Shown piece by piece: positions 1-12,178 of a stretch of DNA of 64,000 nt. A program made the translations under genes and the position numbers. Where the stretch lies: the NCBI RefSeq assembly GCF_018446385.1, contig NC_055988.1, forward strand, positions 161,708,209-161,772,208, given 5' to 3'. The stretch is from Zingiber officinale. Its lineage: Eukaryota > Streptophyta > Magnoliopsida > Zingiberales > Zingiberaceae. How positions within the stretch are numbered: position 1 is the stretch's first letter; every line of letters begins with the position of its first letter. The notes under the pieces are model-generated. The model did no database searches. It worked only from the letters and a program-made list of their open reading frames with translations, and was not told the origin of the DNA.

Positions 1-123
1 TCTTTTTATTTATTTTAATTATACTATTACTGCTAATATGAGTTGAACGACCGAGAAAGGTGTTTGTTTTACTTTTTGACAGATAAACTCAACCCCCTCT
101 TGCCGGCCCTAACTGGTCCAACA
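1..123 (+). repeat. 3' tail of the 5' LTR of element 1
   Basis: The stretch ends in a CCCCCTCTTGCCGGCC-type segment followed by CCAACA. The same ending is found at the right ends of the other Copia LTRs on the + strand (near 5824, 46363 and 53407). Gag-coding sequence starts straight after it. Confidence 0.7.
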
Positions 124-719
124 CACTCAAGAATCAAGGAGCTCATCATCGGACTCACAAATTTCTTAGAAAAGGTAACCAATCGAGATTCGCTAAGGTA
201 CACACTTAACGCATTTCCTAGGACTCTGGAATGGTCGACCTTAGTAGATGTGTATTTCATCTCTAAGGATTTAGAGGTAAGCACTTTAGAAGAATTTTTT
301 TCAACTTTTGAAATTCATGAGTCAAGATGTGCAGGTTTAAAAAAGGAATCAAGGCAAAACATTACCTTAAAAGCTAAAATAGATGAACCAAATTCCGAGA
401 CATCACTTGATGATGACGAAACGATGTTAATGGTAAGAAAATTTAAAAAATTATTTAAATCTAATAAATTTAATCAAGTGCAAGGTACAAAAAGAAAAAG
501 AAAAGTAAGATACTACCACTGCAATGAAGATGGACATATCAAAGATAACTGTCCAAAATTGAAGAGCAAAGACAAGGATAAGGAAAAGAATAAGAAGCCA
601 GCTTGACCCAAGTATAATCTAAAGGTGACGTGGGACGACACATCATCTGAATCGGAGATAGAAGCCCTCGCCAGACTTGAGCTAGTAGCAAGTCACCAAG
701 AAGAAGAAGACAAAGAAAG
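124..719 (+). pseudogene. Copia-type gag, middle part, damaged
   Basis: The reading frame matches the middle and zinc-knuckle part of the gag of element D (50200-50800), with shared stretches such as EVSTLEEFF and GHIKDNCPKL. The CCHC knuckle has lost its first cysteine: Tyr stands where Cys is expected, before HCNEDGHIKDNC. One in-frame TGA lies at 604-606, and the frame continues after it into the acidic linker. The N-terminal UBN2-like part is deleted. This is a dead gag: nucleocapsid function should be lost with the broken knuckle. The frame resumes at 3471 after the inserted solo LTR. Confidence 0.8.
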
Positions 720-3465
720 TGTTGGTTGGTCCTAGGAATATCGTACCGGTTCCCCTGTACAAAATTTTTGTACAAGTCCTGAACCTTTCCTAACAACCTA
801 TTGTGTTCTTTAAAAATTAAATTCGGAATCACAAACGGAACTTAACATTATTGATTCCAAATTTAACTTATCTATTCTTAGAGGTTTAGACTTGGATCGC
901 AAACGATATTTAACATTATAGATCCAAATCCACCTATGTTACAAATTCAATTAAATATTTATTTCAAAAATCGGCTCCCAGGTCAAACATGGCGAGGCGC
1001 TTGGCTTTCTTGGGTATGGGAACATCCACCACTGCCTCGACAAAGCCTTTTAATGAAATTCAATATTTAATTTCCTTATATAACTCTAGGTTTAACCAAA
1101 CAGAACAATCGAATCACAAGATCGAAAAATAAAAGAAACACAAATTCGAAACAAATCTGAACATCTAGAATCTCTAGCCTCTTGTGTTTGGAATTCATAC
1201 AAAGAAAAACTAGTATGATACGAAAAATAATTACTAGTTATAACTTTCTTTGTATGCAACAACCTCTTGATCTTCTACTGTATTCCTCTTCTTATCTCGA
1301 ACATCGTGTGGACAACGATCTTCCAAGATGAGAACCACCCAAGCCCTTCTTCTTTCTTCTTCCAAGTTTCGGCCAAGCAAATTTCTCCAAGAGATAGCAA
1401 GTCTCGGCCACCACCACCAAGCTCCAAGGGATGCTAGAAACAAAGCCTCCTTTTCCTCCTTCTTCTCCTAGCAAGATCCGGCCACCTTCCAAGCTCTAAG
1501 AGATGATGAGGTTTTGCCAAGGAGAAGAAAGAAAAAGGAAAAGGGAGAATAAAAGGGTCGGCCACACCAAGGAAGAGAGGAGAGGAATAGAAAAGAGTTC
1601 TCTTTTTGTGAAGGCACCCCCTCCCTCTCTTTTATAATCTTTGGTCTTGGTAAATAAGGAAAGTTTTAATAAAAACTTTCTAATTTTCTTTGCCATTAAA
1701 AAGAAAATTTAATTGATAAAAAATAATTTTCTTTTCTTTTATTAAAGTGTCCGGCCATCTCTAATTCTCCAAGCAAGGAAAGTTTTAATCACAAGAATTA
1801 AAACTTCCTAATTTGTTTCCAGAAATTTTTAAAATAAAAATTTCTCTATTAATTTTTTCCTTCATGGTTGGTTATAAAAGGAAATTTTATAAATTAAAAT
1901 CTCTCTATTAAAACATGTGGATGATTTCCAAAAAGAAAAGTTATCTTTAAAATTAAAATCTTCCTCTCAATCTACAAATAAGGAAAGATATCAAATCTTT
2001 TCTTAATCTTTTGTAGAAACTATAATAGGAAAATTTTAATTTTAAAACTCTCTTTTAAAATCATGAACATGGTTTCATAAAAGGAAAGTTTTATCAAAAA
2101 TTTAAATCTTCCTTTCAATCTACAAATAAGGAAAGATATCAAATCTTTTCTTAATCTTTTGTAGAAATTATAAAAGGAAAGATTTAATTTTAAAACTCTC
2201 TTTTAAAATCATGAAGATGGTTTCATAAAAGGAAAGTTTTATAAAAAATTAAAATATTTCTTTTAACTACAAATAAGGAAAGATATCAAACCTTTCACTT
2301 AATCTTTTTTAGAAAGTTATAAAGGGAAAGATTTAAATTTTAAACTTTCTTTTAAAACTATGGTATCCACATAAGAAAGATTTTAAAAAATAAATCCTTT
2401 TTAATTTAATATGGTCGGCCACACCAAGCTTGGATTCAAGCTAGGGTCGGCCACACAACTTGGCTCATCCTATTTGCTTAGCCGACCCAAGCTTGGGTTC
2501 CAAGCTTGCTTGGTCGGCCACCTTAGGATGGGTATAAAGGTGGGTATAGGTGGGTATAATACTTTATTAATAAGAGACTACGATAGGGACTGAGAGGAGG
2601 AATTGGTTTTGGTCTCCTGATAAAATTAAGTTTCTCGTGTTCACCCCGAACACCTAACTTAATTTCATCACACTAAAGAATTATTATTGAACTACCGCAC
2701 GAATCCCAAATTATATTTTGGGCTCCTTCTTATCATGAGTGTGTTAATCTCCCTATGTTTAAGATGTTAGATGTCTACTAATTAATTAAGTTACTGACAA
2801 CTTACTTTAATTAATATCTTAGTCCAAGAGTAGTACCACTCAATCTTATTGTCGTGTCAGACTAAGTCCACCTGCAGGGTTTAATATGACAATCCTTATG
2901 AGCTCCTCTTGGGGACATTATCAACCTAGATTACTAGGACGCAGTTTCCTTCTATAATCAATAACACACACTATAAATAATATCATTTCCTAACTTATCG
3001 GGCCTATTGATTTATCGAGCTAAATCTCACCCTTTGATAAGTCAAAGAAATAAATACTAAACATATGTGCTTGTTATTATATTAGGATTAAGAGCACACA
3101 CTTCCATAATAACTAAGGTCTTGTTCTTTTATTAAGTCAGTATAAAAAGAACTTACCTTAAATGGTCCTGCTCAATATACTCAAAGTGTACTAGTGTAAT
3201 TTATCAGTCAAGATAAGCGAATACCTAATTACACTACGACTATTCCAATGGTTTGTTCCTTTCCATCTCAGTCGCTACTGTTTATAATTTGTAAGGAATT
3301 GATAACATGATCTTCAGTGTGTGACACCACACACCATGTTATCTACAATATAAATTAATCGAACAACTACACTTAACTTATAAATGTAGATATTTGACCA
3401 ATATGATTCTTATTTCTAAGTAAATGTTTATACAAAAAGCTAGGCTTTTAGTATACATTCCAATA
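720..3465. mobile_element. Solo LTR (about 2.7 kb) inserted in the gag of element 1
   Basis: The insert starts TGTTGG and ends CCAATA (from CCAACA), and is flanked by a perfect 5-bp duplication GAAAG at 715-719 and 3466-3470. The gag frame closes exactly when insert and one duplication are removed. No gag, pol, primer-binding site or polypurine tract is visible inside, so this is a solo LTR left by LTR-LTR recombination. The part from about 2580 to 3465 resembles long LTRs of Copia elements that are common across angiosperms (recognised from memory). From that memory the LTR probably points to the minus strand, but I leave the strand open. About 1680-2400 is AT-rich with several direct repeats of an AAGGAAAG(A/T)TTTA type unit. 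Confidence 0.85.
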
Positions 3466-3470
3466 GAAAG

Positions 3471-3918
3471 CTCATCTGAAATGAGCATCGATGAAGGGGG
3501 AGCGACATCGGAAGAAAGCAGTACTTCAGGGGGAGTTTCAGGGATCGACAAGATAAGTCAAGTACGGTCTCTTCCTCCTGACAAGTTATTTCAATTCATA
3601 AAACTATTATCAAAAAATTACTATAAATTAAAGAAAGAAAATAAGGATTTAAAATCAACCTTAGCTGGTTCTTGTCGATTAGAAGATTTTGACAAAGTAA
3701 AAATAGAAAATGAAAAATTGAAAAAGGAAATAGAAAATTTGAAAAGTCATGTATGCTTAACTTTTATTCCTTATAATTTTATAAATTATTCAGGACTTAA
3801 CTGATATCTCAAATATCATAAGGGTCATATTAGAAAAATGTCACAGAAATATATTCCTAAGAAATTATTAATTAATTCTGTAGGAAGGAATCTATTTTGG
3901 ATTCCAAAATATATTTAG
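3471..3918 (+). pseudogene. Copia-type gag, C-terminal part of element 1
   Basis: This is the continuation of the gag interrupted at 719. It starts with the acidic SSEMSIDEGG segment, also found in elements D and E, and goes on to a Lys/Glu/Leu-rich coiled coil (about 3600-3760). It ends with the conserved VGRNLFWIPK tail. An in-frame TGA at 3802-3804 breaks the coiled-coil tail before the final TAG. No pol follows. Confidence 0.78.
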
Positions 3919-4490
3919 ATTGATTATTTTTAGACTTAGGGCTTTCAGAGAGAAAATTAAATATTTAATTTCTTTAAAAGGTTTTGTCTAGAAAGTGGTT
4001 ATTATTTCAGTATTCAAGAAGACCAAGTGTCTCGCCATAACCTGGAAGCCAATTATTGAAATAAGTATTTAATTGACTAACTGTTAAACATTTAGTAGTT
4101 ATAAAAATATTTTAAATTGTTTATCAAAATTTCTGATCATTTTAAGTTATTTTAGCAAAGTTATGTTTCTATGAAACTTTATCTAAATAATTTTTTCGTT
4201 AGAAAATTTTCTATGAATTAATTATAAAAATACATTTTTTTAAAATTTTGCCTAAAATTAAAGAAATTGTTTTTCTATTTAACTCTTGTTAATTTTTTTA
4301 AGGAGTTTTTTCCCTAGACTTTTTAACTTTTCCAAAGTCATTTTTAATGTGAACAAAAGGAGAAGTAGTAAAGCTTAAGTCTAGGGGAAGGGTAGTTAGT
4401 ACAAATTATTATTATTTTTTTTTACTTACAAAAATAATAATTGCTATTTGTTTATGGCTTACCATAACTTAACTTGGGTTTGCTCACATC
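3919..4490 (+). other. Post-gag untranslated region of element 1
   Basis: This AT-rich stretch between the end of gag and the polypurine tract has no long ORF. It holds a block (3981-4080) that is strongly similar to blocks at the same place in elements D and H. Confidence 0.6.
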
Positions 4491-4503
4491 AAAAAGAGAG
4501 AGA
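4491..4503 (+). other. Polypurine tract of element 1
   Basis: The purine run AAAAAGAGAGAGA stands directly before the TGTAAGAACCCC start of the 3' LTR. This is the usual plus-strand primer position. Other elements here have AAAAAGGGGGAGA or AAAAAGGGAGAGA. Confidence 0.75.
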
Positions 4504-4504
4504 T

Positions 4505-5824
4505 TGTAAGAACCCCAAGGTAGTTTTGATGTGATTAACCAAGTCAGGTTATGTCCTGTTGGTATTTAACCCTTATGTCTGAGTGTGAAGGAACTTAGAA
4601 GTATAGGAAGTCGGGCAAAAGATGCAGCTAGCAAGAAAGACAGCACATGAGAGAGCCGACAGGCTCAATGTGTCCGAGATATGAGATGCTGCGGAAGAGT
4701 ATGCCGACGAATGAGAAGGAGGCGCGCGGCGTTTCAGAAGGAAGAGAAACCGGAGCGGAAGTTTGCTCGAAGGCTAGAAGTTGGGTTCGGGTGAGCCTTA
4801 TTCTGAATGACCGAGATCACCCAAGCGGAGCCGGAGCCGGAGCCAGAGCGGAAGACCCGGACCTAAGCAAGTGGAGTCGAAGCGAAAGAACTCGAACCAA
4901 ATAGTTGACATGATCTTAACTTGGATCCGAGCGCCTGAAGCAAGCTTTTATTCAAAACGCGATGTGGCACGTTCTGTTGCGACGGGGATAAAAGTTTATC
5001 CCCTCCCAGGCGCCTATAACCCTTTCAGGCTCCCCCGACTAGGGCTATAAATATAACCTTGGTCCCAGGAGCTAAAAAATAACACTTATGATTGATTCCT
5101 ATTCAGTTCTATTATGTAATCTAGTACTTTAGTTGTTGTAAAGAGGCTTCTTCTCCTGAAAGAGAGTTTAGTGAGCGTTCAACTTCCTTGGATTAACAAC
5201 CTCCCCGATTGTAACCAAGTAAATCATTTGTGCCTCTTCCTTTCTTTATTTAAGTCTCTTATTTCTTTTATGCAAGTATTGATTATTATTAAGCTGTAAA
5301 GCGCGAGGAAGGTTTGTTTTTCTTTGTAGGGCTATTGACCACTCTCTACCCGACCGCTAATAGGACTAATAGTTGACTTTCTGGTCAGGGCGTTCGGAGC
5401 AGGTTTTTATCTGAAACGTGATGTAGCGCGTTCTGTTGAGATAGGGATAAAAGTTTATCACCCCTAGATGCCTGGAACCCTTCCAGGTGCCCCGACCAGG
5501 GTTATAAATATAGTCCTGCTCCCAAAAGCTTAGATAAAACATTTGTAATCAATTATTTTCTTGTTTAGCTTTGTATTTGTGTGCTTCAATATTGTGAGAG
5601 GCTACTTTGCCCAGAGGAGAATCTTAGTGTGCTTTTCAAGGTCTTGGATTTGCAATCTCCTGATTGTAAACTAAGTAAATTCGATGCCTCCTTTTCTTAA
5701 TTAGTTTCTGAATTCCATTTATGTAAGTATTAGTTTTAATTACGCTGTAAAGCTTGAGAAGGGTTTGCATTTTATTTTTGTAGGGCAGTTGACCCCCCTC
5801 TTGCTGGCCGACAAGGGTCCTACA
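4505..5824 (+). repeat. 3' LTR of element 1, with a duplicated right half
   Basis: The LTR runs from TGTAAGAACCCC to GGTCCTACA. Its first half matches the LTR starts of D and E. A TATA box (CTATAAATATA near 5044) follows a GGCGCC-containing stretch. The right half is present twice: about 4903-5370 and 5371-5824 align unit for unit (the TAGTTGAC start, the GGGATAAAAGTTTATC block, a TATAAATATA box, the pyrimidine-rich end). The second copy has its own TATA box near 5505. Confidence 0.72.
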
Positions 5825-5829
5825 TTATT

Positions 5830-6914
5830 GGTCCGGAAATATAGTAGCATTTTGCTCCAAAACCTCCAAGAACTGGTGGAAAGAATCCTCTTTGAAATCC
5901 CCTTTATATGGATGTTGTTTGAGCTTAAAAATGCCTCCCAATCGATTGGTTTTATCCCCAATCGATTGTCACATCAGATCCGATTGTTCAAACCTATAGA
6001 ACAGCTATTTTTCACTTGATCAATCAATTAGTGAGTCACATCAATTGATTACTTAGCCTCCAATTGATTGCCCCAATTGATTCTGAGAGCCGTTGTTTGC
6101 TAAAAATAAGTTAATCAATAAATTGTTTGTCGCCAATCGATTGCACCAATAGATTCTGAAACCTTCTATTCTCTCGCGAAAGCACTATCAATCGATTGGT
6201 GATTTCTTCGCCTTTTGTGCTCTCGAAATAAGCTCTCAATCGATTATTTTGGGCCAATTGATTTCCTAACCATAAACCCTGAATCTAAGTTTAGGGTTTA
6301 CCAATCAATTATCACCTCTCGTCAATCGATGGCAACCCTAAATTCAGCCTTTTCAAGGTTAAATTCACATCTTGCTTGGTATATGATTGTCGTCAACCTG
6401 CTAGGACTTCCTCTGCTCAACATCCAGTCATTCATGACCTGTTGAGACTTTCTGTTGCCTAATATATGATCAACCTTGACTTATCGAGACTTTCTCCTCA
6501 AGTGTCTGATCAACCTTTGACCCACTTGGACTTTCCTCTTGTCAACTTCCTGTTGGACTTTTAATTACTAAGTGTCTGGATCTTCTTAACCCACTTAGAC
6601 TTTTCCTTGCCAGTTTTCCATTGGACTTTCGATCAGCAAGTGTTCATTCCTCTGTGACCCACTTAAATTTTCCCCGGCCCTTACCAATTTTTCATTGGAC
6701 TTCCGATCACCAAGTGTCCGGTCCTCCATGACCTCCTTGGACTTTTGCCTTGCCAACTTCCCATTGAACTTCTGGTCACCGTCAAATATTCGATCAACTT
6801 TGACCTACTTGACATCTTACTAACATATTCATCAAACATCAAAAAAATCAAACTCGAGTCAACTCAAATTTAATCAACCTAGTCAACTTTGACCCAAGAT
6901 CAATTGAATCAATA
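5830..6914 (-). repeat. Left LTR (biological 3' LTR) of element A, truncated
   Basis: It aligns with the right LTR from about 18463 on. It carries about ten copies of CAATCGATTG-type palindromes between 5937 and 6345, then a CTTGACCCACTTGGACTTT-like repeat block (about 6380-6830). On the minus strand the palindromes lie upstream of a TATA-like site near 5900. The boundary is placed where sequence changes to the reverse of a polypurine tract (TCTCCCATTTTTT). Confidence 0.7.
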
Positions 6915-8733
6915 ATCTCCCATTTTTTATGTTTGACAATATATTTCAATTAGACTAATTTATTAGCTTAATTTCTTTCTTCTCATGCCAAAGCATGAAT
7001 GCGAGTTTTCTAACTTAAACCCTACAATCCTCCTTTTGACACACATCAATTTTTTTTTAAAAAAAAATTATTCATCTTAACCTTCCAATATCTGAATGGA
7101 GGTTTTCTATCTCTCATTGTTTCTAATACTCCACCTTAAGCATTTAACCATTATCCTTCAAGATTTACTCTTTCTTACCTAAATCATGTCTTTAAGGTGG
7201 TCCTCCCTCTCAAAATATACTCCATGTTCAATCATTGTACCAATAATGATTTAGAGTTCCTAAAGTTTTAGAAAATCTCAAAATTTAAATCATAAGGTTA
7301 AAAATTCAACTTTGAATATAAACCTCCTCCTCGATTCCACATTATTCTTCTTTAACTATCTCTTTCTTATTTTCATCATGAAAATTACTCTTAAATACTT
7401 ATCCAAGCAATTAAGAGGATTAGGAATAGTTAAATTACTTAAACATGACTTAATTAACTGAATTAAAATCATTTTAGTCAAAATTAATAGCTATCAATCG
7501 ATTAATATCAATTACCAATCGATTGCTACCTGAGCTAATCGACTGGTGTTGGCTACCAATCAATTGATGCATGTATCAATTAATTGGTAATAGTGGTTAA
7601 TCAATTGGTGTGTCTGAATTTTCAACTCAATTTCAGACCAAATTTCATAAATTCATAAGTAATTCTATGATTCTAAAAAATAATAAAATTTCATGTAAAT
7701 ATTACTTATGTCACGTATTATCAGTGAAAAATAGATTTATATGAAAATATATTTTATTTTCAAAGAATGATACAAAATTGAAAACCATCGAAAATTTTAA
7801 TATTTCACTCTAATTTTTATATCTAACTAATCTATAGTAATTTCTATTAACAAATAGACTTCATCAAAGTTTTTCAAAATAATTTTGAAATGATTTTTAA
7901 AAATAATTCCCAATCATGATCTTTGAACTAAATGCATATGACTTATACATTAACTTTCTCCATGATTAACCAATACAAAATCTATATATTTTAATTTCAT
8001 GAAACTAAAGCTCATTTTGATACATCAATTGCATCTTGAACTTAGTTCGTCATCATAATGTCTCACTTGTTTTTAGTATGTATCAATGCACAAGTAAGTT
8101 GGCCCAATAGTTTTTGTGAGATGTGTGAATTGGTTTTCTTTAAACTAAAGGATCATGCATTTTTAACTAGACATTTTAAACTTGATCATTCTACATAGGA
8201 TGCCAACTAAGGTCTTGGTCCTTAATTTCAAAAAGGTTTAAAGTTTATGCATGTGAGTATGACATATATCCAATGCATATTTTCAAAAGAAAAACTATCA
8301 TAACTTAATTATGCATGTATGATAGGACATGTAGCTTTGTTCATAACAATATAAAGGTATAATATGATGTCATGGCATGTGATATAGCACACAAACATGG
8401 TTGTTATAGCACATAGGAAAATACCTAGATTTGTTATCTAAGTTTCAATAACTAATCATTATGTCAAAATCATGATTTGACATAGATGGTTCTATCTTCC
8501 TCGAATGTGCCAAAGTCCCAAGTTTGACACACTCTTGACTTCTATCTTATGTTGTCAATTTGATTAATATCAATACCTCAAATTTTTATTGGCACATTTT
8601 AAATTCTTCAAGAGTAAAAATCAACTTCTTATTTTTAAGATGTCTCGATATCTTAAAAAAGCTCTTGAATGCCAACTTTACCATAGTTGGGTTAGCTACC
8701 CTACCAATTAGGGTTGGCATACTTTATACCCAT
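6915..8733 (-). other. Internal post-gag region of element A
   Basis: This AT-rich DNA has no supported gene. It starts, on the minus strand, after the gag tail and ends at the polypurine tract next to the left LTR. A few CAATCGATTG-like palindromes recur at 7495-7615, outside the LTR, just as the palindrome of element B recurs beside its LTR. Confidence 0.5.
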
Positions 8734-9858
8734 TTAGTGTGAAAAGATCACACTCTTGGGAATTCGATGCATATTGACACTCCTTGGATGCACTAGGTAC
8801 TCATTAAGGATAATCTCCTTAGATACCTTCTTAATTGCTCTCCTAGACTTCTTAGAAGCTTTAGTCATGTTAGTCTCTCCAAAGTCAATCCTAGGGGCAG
8901 CTTCCCTTATAACCTTAGCTTGATTCTCAGTCCTAGGGTTAGTTCCATAACTATATGATACTCTATGGTATGAGGTCATGTTTTCTTTGGACTTAGGATT
9001 GAATCCCAAATATTTCTTGTCCTTAGAAGATATTTGTCTACCTAAGCCTAGATCTTGTTTCTTTTACCCTTTAAACATATGTTACATCTTGCTAAGGGTC
9101 TTCTCTAGCTTGTTAAGTCTCGATCTCAAGACTTAATTTTCAATCCTTAAATTTATTTCTTCATGATTGTCTTGGACATTTTTCTTTCTAGGCATATATC
9201 TAAGTTGCTTAGGGTTCTTGTTTAAATTATTTTCTACCTTCCTATCTTTAGATAAAGTTGTTCTAGCATGATATGATTTATATTTTCCTTAGAATTATCA
9301 TGCTTTCTATTTTCATGGTAATAAACACTAAAATCATAAAACTTATTTCTAGCATGGTTATTATCATGATATAAAGAAATATCATTAACTAATAGTACCT
9401 TAGTTTTGCTCTTAAAAGCTCCCCCTTAATTTGATCTTCCTCCCTTGTTCAAACTTGAAGACCTCCTCTTTGTACATTGCTTTTGATAATGTCCTTTTTG
9501 ATAACACAAGAAGTACACAATATGCCCCTTGTCCTTTTGTATCATGGAGCTAGCTTTTCTTGGTTTCTCCTTCACCTTGGGTGATACTACTTCATTAATT
9601 TAGGGCACTTACTCTTGTAGTGTCCTTTTTCCCTACCCTTGAAGCAATGTGATTTTTATTTTTAGCAATCAAAATTGTTATACCTTCTCTCATAGAGGTA
9701 ACACATTCTTCTTCTTTGGTTTCTAATGTAAATACTTCTTTGTGTTCTGATATCAATGACTCATACTCCCCCTCAATCTTTGAGGTGAATACTTCTTTAA
9801 TTTCCTCTTCGGATGTTGAATACTTCTCAACTTCCAAGTTCTCTTGTTCTTGATCCAA
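8734..9858 (-). pseudogene. Copia-type gag relic of element A
   Basis: Short minus-strand frames match the C-terminal half of the gag of B, for example the TKASKKSRRAIKKV stretch against TKASKPRRVIRRV. Two CCHC knuckles are recognisable at about 9475-9520 and 9600-9650, and both are broken: Tyr replaces the first Cys in one, and Gly the second Cys in the other. The acidic serine/glutamate linker is at 9660-9850. Stops and frameshifts separate the pieces. Confidence 0.7.
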
Positions 9859-10545
9859 ATGTTAGGATCGTCGTACTCGGCTAGAGAGGGGGGTGTGAAT
9901 AGCCGACCCCAAATTCTTCGCGTTTCTTCCTACGATTAGGGTTAGCGCAGCGGAAATAACTAAATAGAAACGCAAAAAGGAAAGATCAAACCTCAAACTT
10001 GAACTCGACGATGTAACGAGGTTCGGAGATGAAACTCCTACTCCTCGGCGTGTCCGTAAGGTGGACGAAGCCTATCAATCCGTCGGTGGATGAGTCCCCG
10101 GAAAACCGACTAATAAGAACTCCTTCTGGGTGGAGAAACCTCACCACAAACTCTTGCAACAGCAAGATCAGAGTACAAGTACAAGAAGCACAGCAAGATA
10201 CAAATATAAAGATGAATGTAACAACTCTTGCTTGCCTTCTCGTCGTCGACTGAAATCTGTAGATGAAGCACCAACTTCACAGAATCACAGCAGCAGCTGA
10301 AACCAGTCGAAGAAGTCGAGGAAGCTCACGCGAAGCTTCGGAAGCGAGCTTAACAAAGCACTAGAACAGCAGAAGCAATAACTTGCAGAAGCAAGAAGAT
10401 CAAGAAGAAGCAGAAGCTTCGGAGAGGAAGAAGAAGATGACTGTAGCAGCCCTCGATCTCCTTTTATAACCTGCATCCACCTGCGAAGAAGAAGCCAGAA
10501 GACAGCAGAAGACAGAAGACCGTTGTGAGCCAACGGATAGTTCTG

Positions 10546-10875
10546 GACCGATCAGGCTCCAACCTGATCGGTCCACACTGTCCCTGATCGGTCTTGGGGA
10601 CCGATCAGGCTAAGCCTGGACCGATCAGGCTATGTCCTGATCGGTCCAGGAAGCCCTGATCGGTCCTGGGGACCGATCAGAGCTTCCTCTGATCGGTCTA
10701 GGGACCGATCAGCATGCATGTCCCTTCCTTTTTCTCCCGAACTTCTTGCCTTCTGATCGTTATATCCTGATCGGTCTGCAGACCGATCAGATAACACTCA
10801 GTAGGCTACTGTTTGGTTACTGATCGGTCACCAGACCGATCCAGATACCCAATGTATCACTGGATCGATCCACTG
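10546..10875. repeat. Palindrome array CTGATCGGTCC / GGACCGATCAG
   Basis: More than ten alternating copies of CTGATCGGTCC and its complement stand in the U3 of element B, directly upstream of its minus-strand TATA box. Neighbouring copies can pair as hairpins. The right LTR has a shorter version at about 16036-16345, which shows copy-number change since insertion. The last units turn into GGATCGATCC. Confidence 0.85.
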
Positions 10876-11136
10876 ATCGATCCAGAGCTTAGTTTTTGCC
10901 CAAACCAAGTCCCAAGCCTTCCAAACCAACATCCGGTCAACCTTGACCTGTTGGTACATCATGCTTAGCATCCGGTCACTCCCTTGACCTGCTAAGACTC
11001 CCCACCAAGTGTCCGGTCAATCCCTTTGACCCACTTGGACTTTTCTCTTCGTGCCAAGTATCCGGTCACTCCCTTGACCTACTTGACCTTCTCGACACCA
11101 GATGTCCGATCACCCTTGATCCATCTGGATTTTCTC

Positions 11137-11490
11137 TTGCCCGGCTTCACTCACCAGGACTTTCACCTAGCTTCACTCACTTGGATTTTCACCTAGCTCC
11201 ACTCACTAGGATTTTCACCTGGCTTCACTCACCAGGATTTCCAATCTGCCCGGCTTCACTCACCAGGACTTTCCAACTGCCTGGCTTCACTCACCAGGAC
11301 TTTCCCACTGCCTGGCTTCACTCACCAGGACTTTCCCACTGCCTGGCTTCACTCACCAGGACTTTCACCTAGCTTCACTCACTAGGGTTTTCACAACTGC
11401 CTGGCTTCACTCACCAGGACTTTCCCACTGCCTGGCTTCACTCACCAGGACTTATCCGTCTGTCTGGCTTCACTCACCAGGACTTTCCAC
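11137..11490. repeat. Tandem array of a CTTCACTCACCAGGACTTT unit
   Basis: About a dozen degenerate units of roughly 24-31 bp, each with GGCTTCACTCACCAGGACTT and a short variable join (CCACTGCCT, CACCTAG). The equivalent array in the right LTR is at about 16596-16916 with fewer units. Confidence 0.85.
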
Positions 11491-11648
11491 ATCCGGTCCA
11501 GAGAACGAGCTACCAAGCCCTCTCTGACCACATTTCGGGGAACGAGCTACCGAGCCCTCTCCGACTTCCATCCGGTCCAGAGAACGAGCTCCCGAGCCCT
11601 CTCTGACCACAGTCCGGAGAACGAGCTACTGAGCCCTCTCCGACTTCC

Positions 11649-11945
11649 CATGTGCCAAGCTTCCATACTTGGACTTCTCCGTGCCAAGTCTCCATACTTG
11701 GACTTTTCCCGTGCCAAGCTCCCTGCTTGGACTTTTCACCATGCCAAACTCCCTGCTTGGACTTTTCACCATGCCAAACTCCCTGCTTGGACTTTTCCCA
11801 TGCCAAGCTCCCTGCTTGGACTTTTCACCATGCCAAACTCCCTGCTTGGACTTTTCACCATGCCAAACTCCCTGCTTGGACTTTTCCCATGCCAAGCTCC
11901 CTGCTTGGACTTTTCCCGTGCCAAGCTCCCTGCTTGGACTTTTCC
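11649..11945. repeat. Tandem array of a 30-bp unit (TGCCAAACTCCCTGCTTGG)
   Basis: About ten head-to-tail copies of a 30-bp unit of the form TGCCAAGCTCCCTGCTTGG plus ACTTTTCACCA. Because 30 is divisible by three, all frames stay open and give ten-residue protein repeats; I do not take these as genes. The same array in the right LTR is at about 17076-17372. Confidence 0.88.
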
Positions 11946-12165
11946 GAGTCAGGTCAACTCACCTCGGGTCAACCAGGTCAACCTTGACCACGGGTTGCAC
12001 CCACAATCTCCCAAGCTTGCATCCTTATAAAATATCAAGATACAACTTTTCTGTTCACGTCAAACATTGTCAACCATAACTTGTCAAACATCAAAACACA
12101 ACTCGAGTCAAGTCAACTCGAGTCTGGTCAACCAGGTCAACCTTGACCTAAGGTTGCACCAACAA

Positions 12166-12178
12166 TCTCTCCCTTTTT
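12166..12178 (-). other. Polypurine tract of element B
   Basis: On the minus strand this reads AAAAAGGGAGAGA and stands against the start of the left LTR (TGTTGGTGCAACC). Confidence 0.8.

Larger units (their letters stand above)
1..5824 (+). mobile_element. Element 1: Copia-type gag-only LTR element, left end outside window
   Basis: The window opens in the tail of a 5' LTR, followed by a damaged gag, a polypurine tract and a 3' LTR. No protease, integrase or reverse transcriptase is seen between gag and the tract, so the element is non-autonomous. The expected primer-binding site and the first part of gag are missing after the left LTR tail, which joins gag directly, so an internal deletion is inferred. 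A 2.7-kb solo LTR lies inside gag. The left boundary and target duplication cannot be read because the element starts before the window. Confidence 0.8.
9860..12164 (-). repeat. Left LTR (biological 3' LTR) of element B
   Basis: This 2.3-kb LTR holds, in + order, a serine/glutamine-codon-like GC-rich part, a minus-strand TATA box (TATAAAAGG near 10460), and a palindrome array. Then come three tandem arrays and a final GACC/GGTC-rich end (GGTCAACC, TTGACC). Reading frames through the arrays are by-products of units divisible by three. Confidence 0.9.

Noticed and set aside
11649-11945. CRISPR-like regular repeats
   Set aside because: The 30-bp units are contiguous without unique spacers, lie in a plant LTR and occur in both LTRs.
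11626-12079. Overlapping open frames of 76-136 residues with ten-residue repeats on both strands (also at 16829-17507)
   Set aside because: They arise from the 30-bp tandem array in the LTRs of element B, which keeps all frames open. No start context, domain or codon bias supports a gene.
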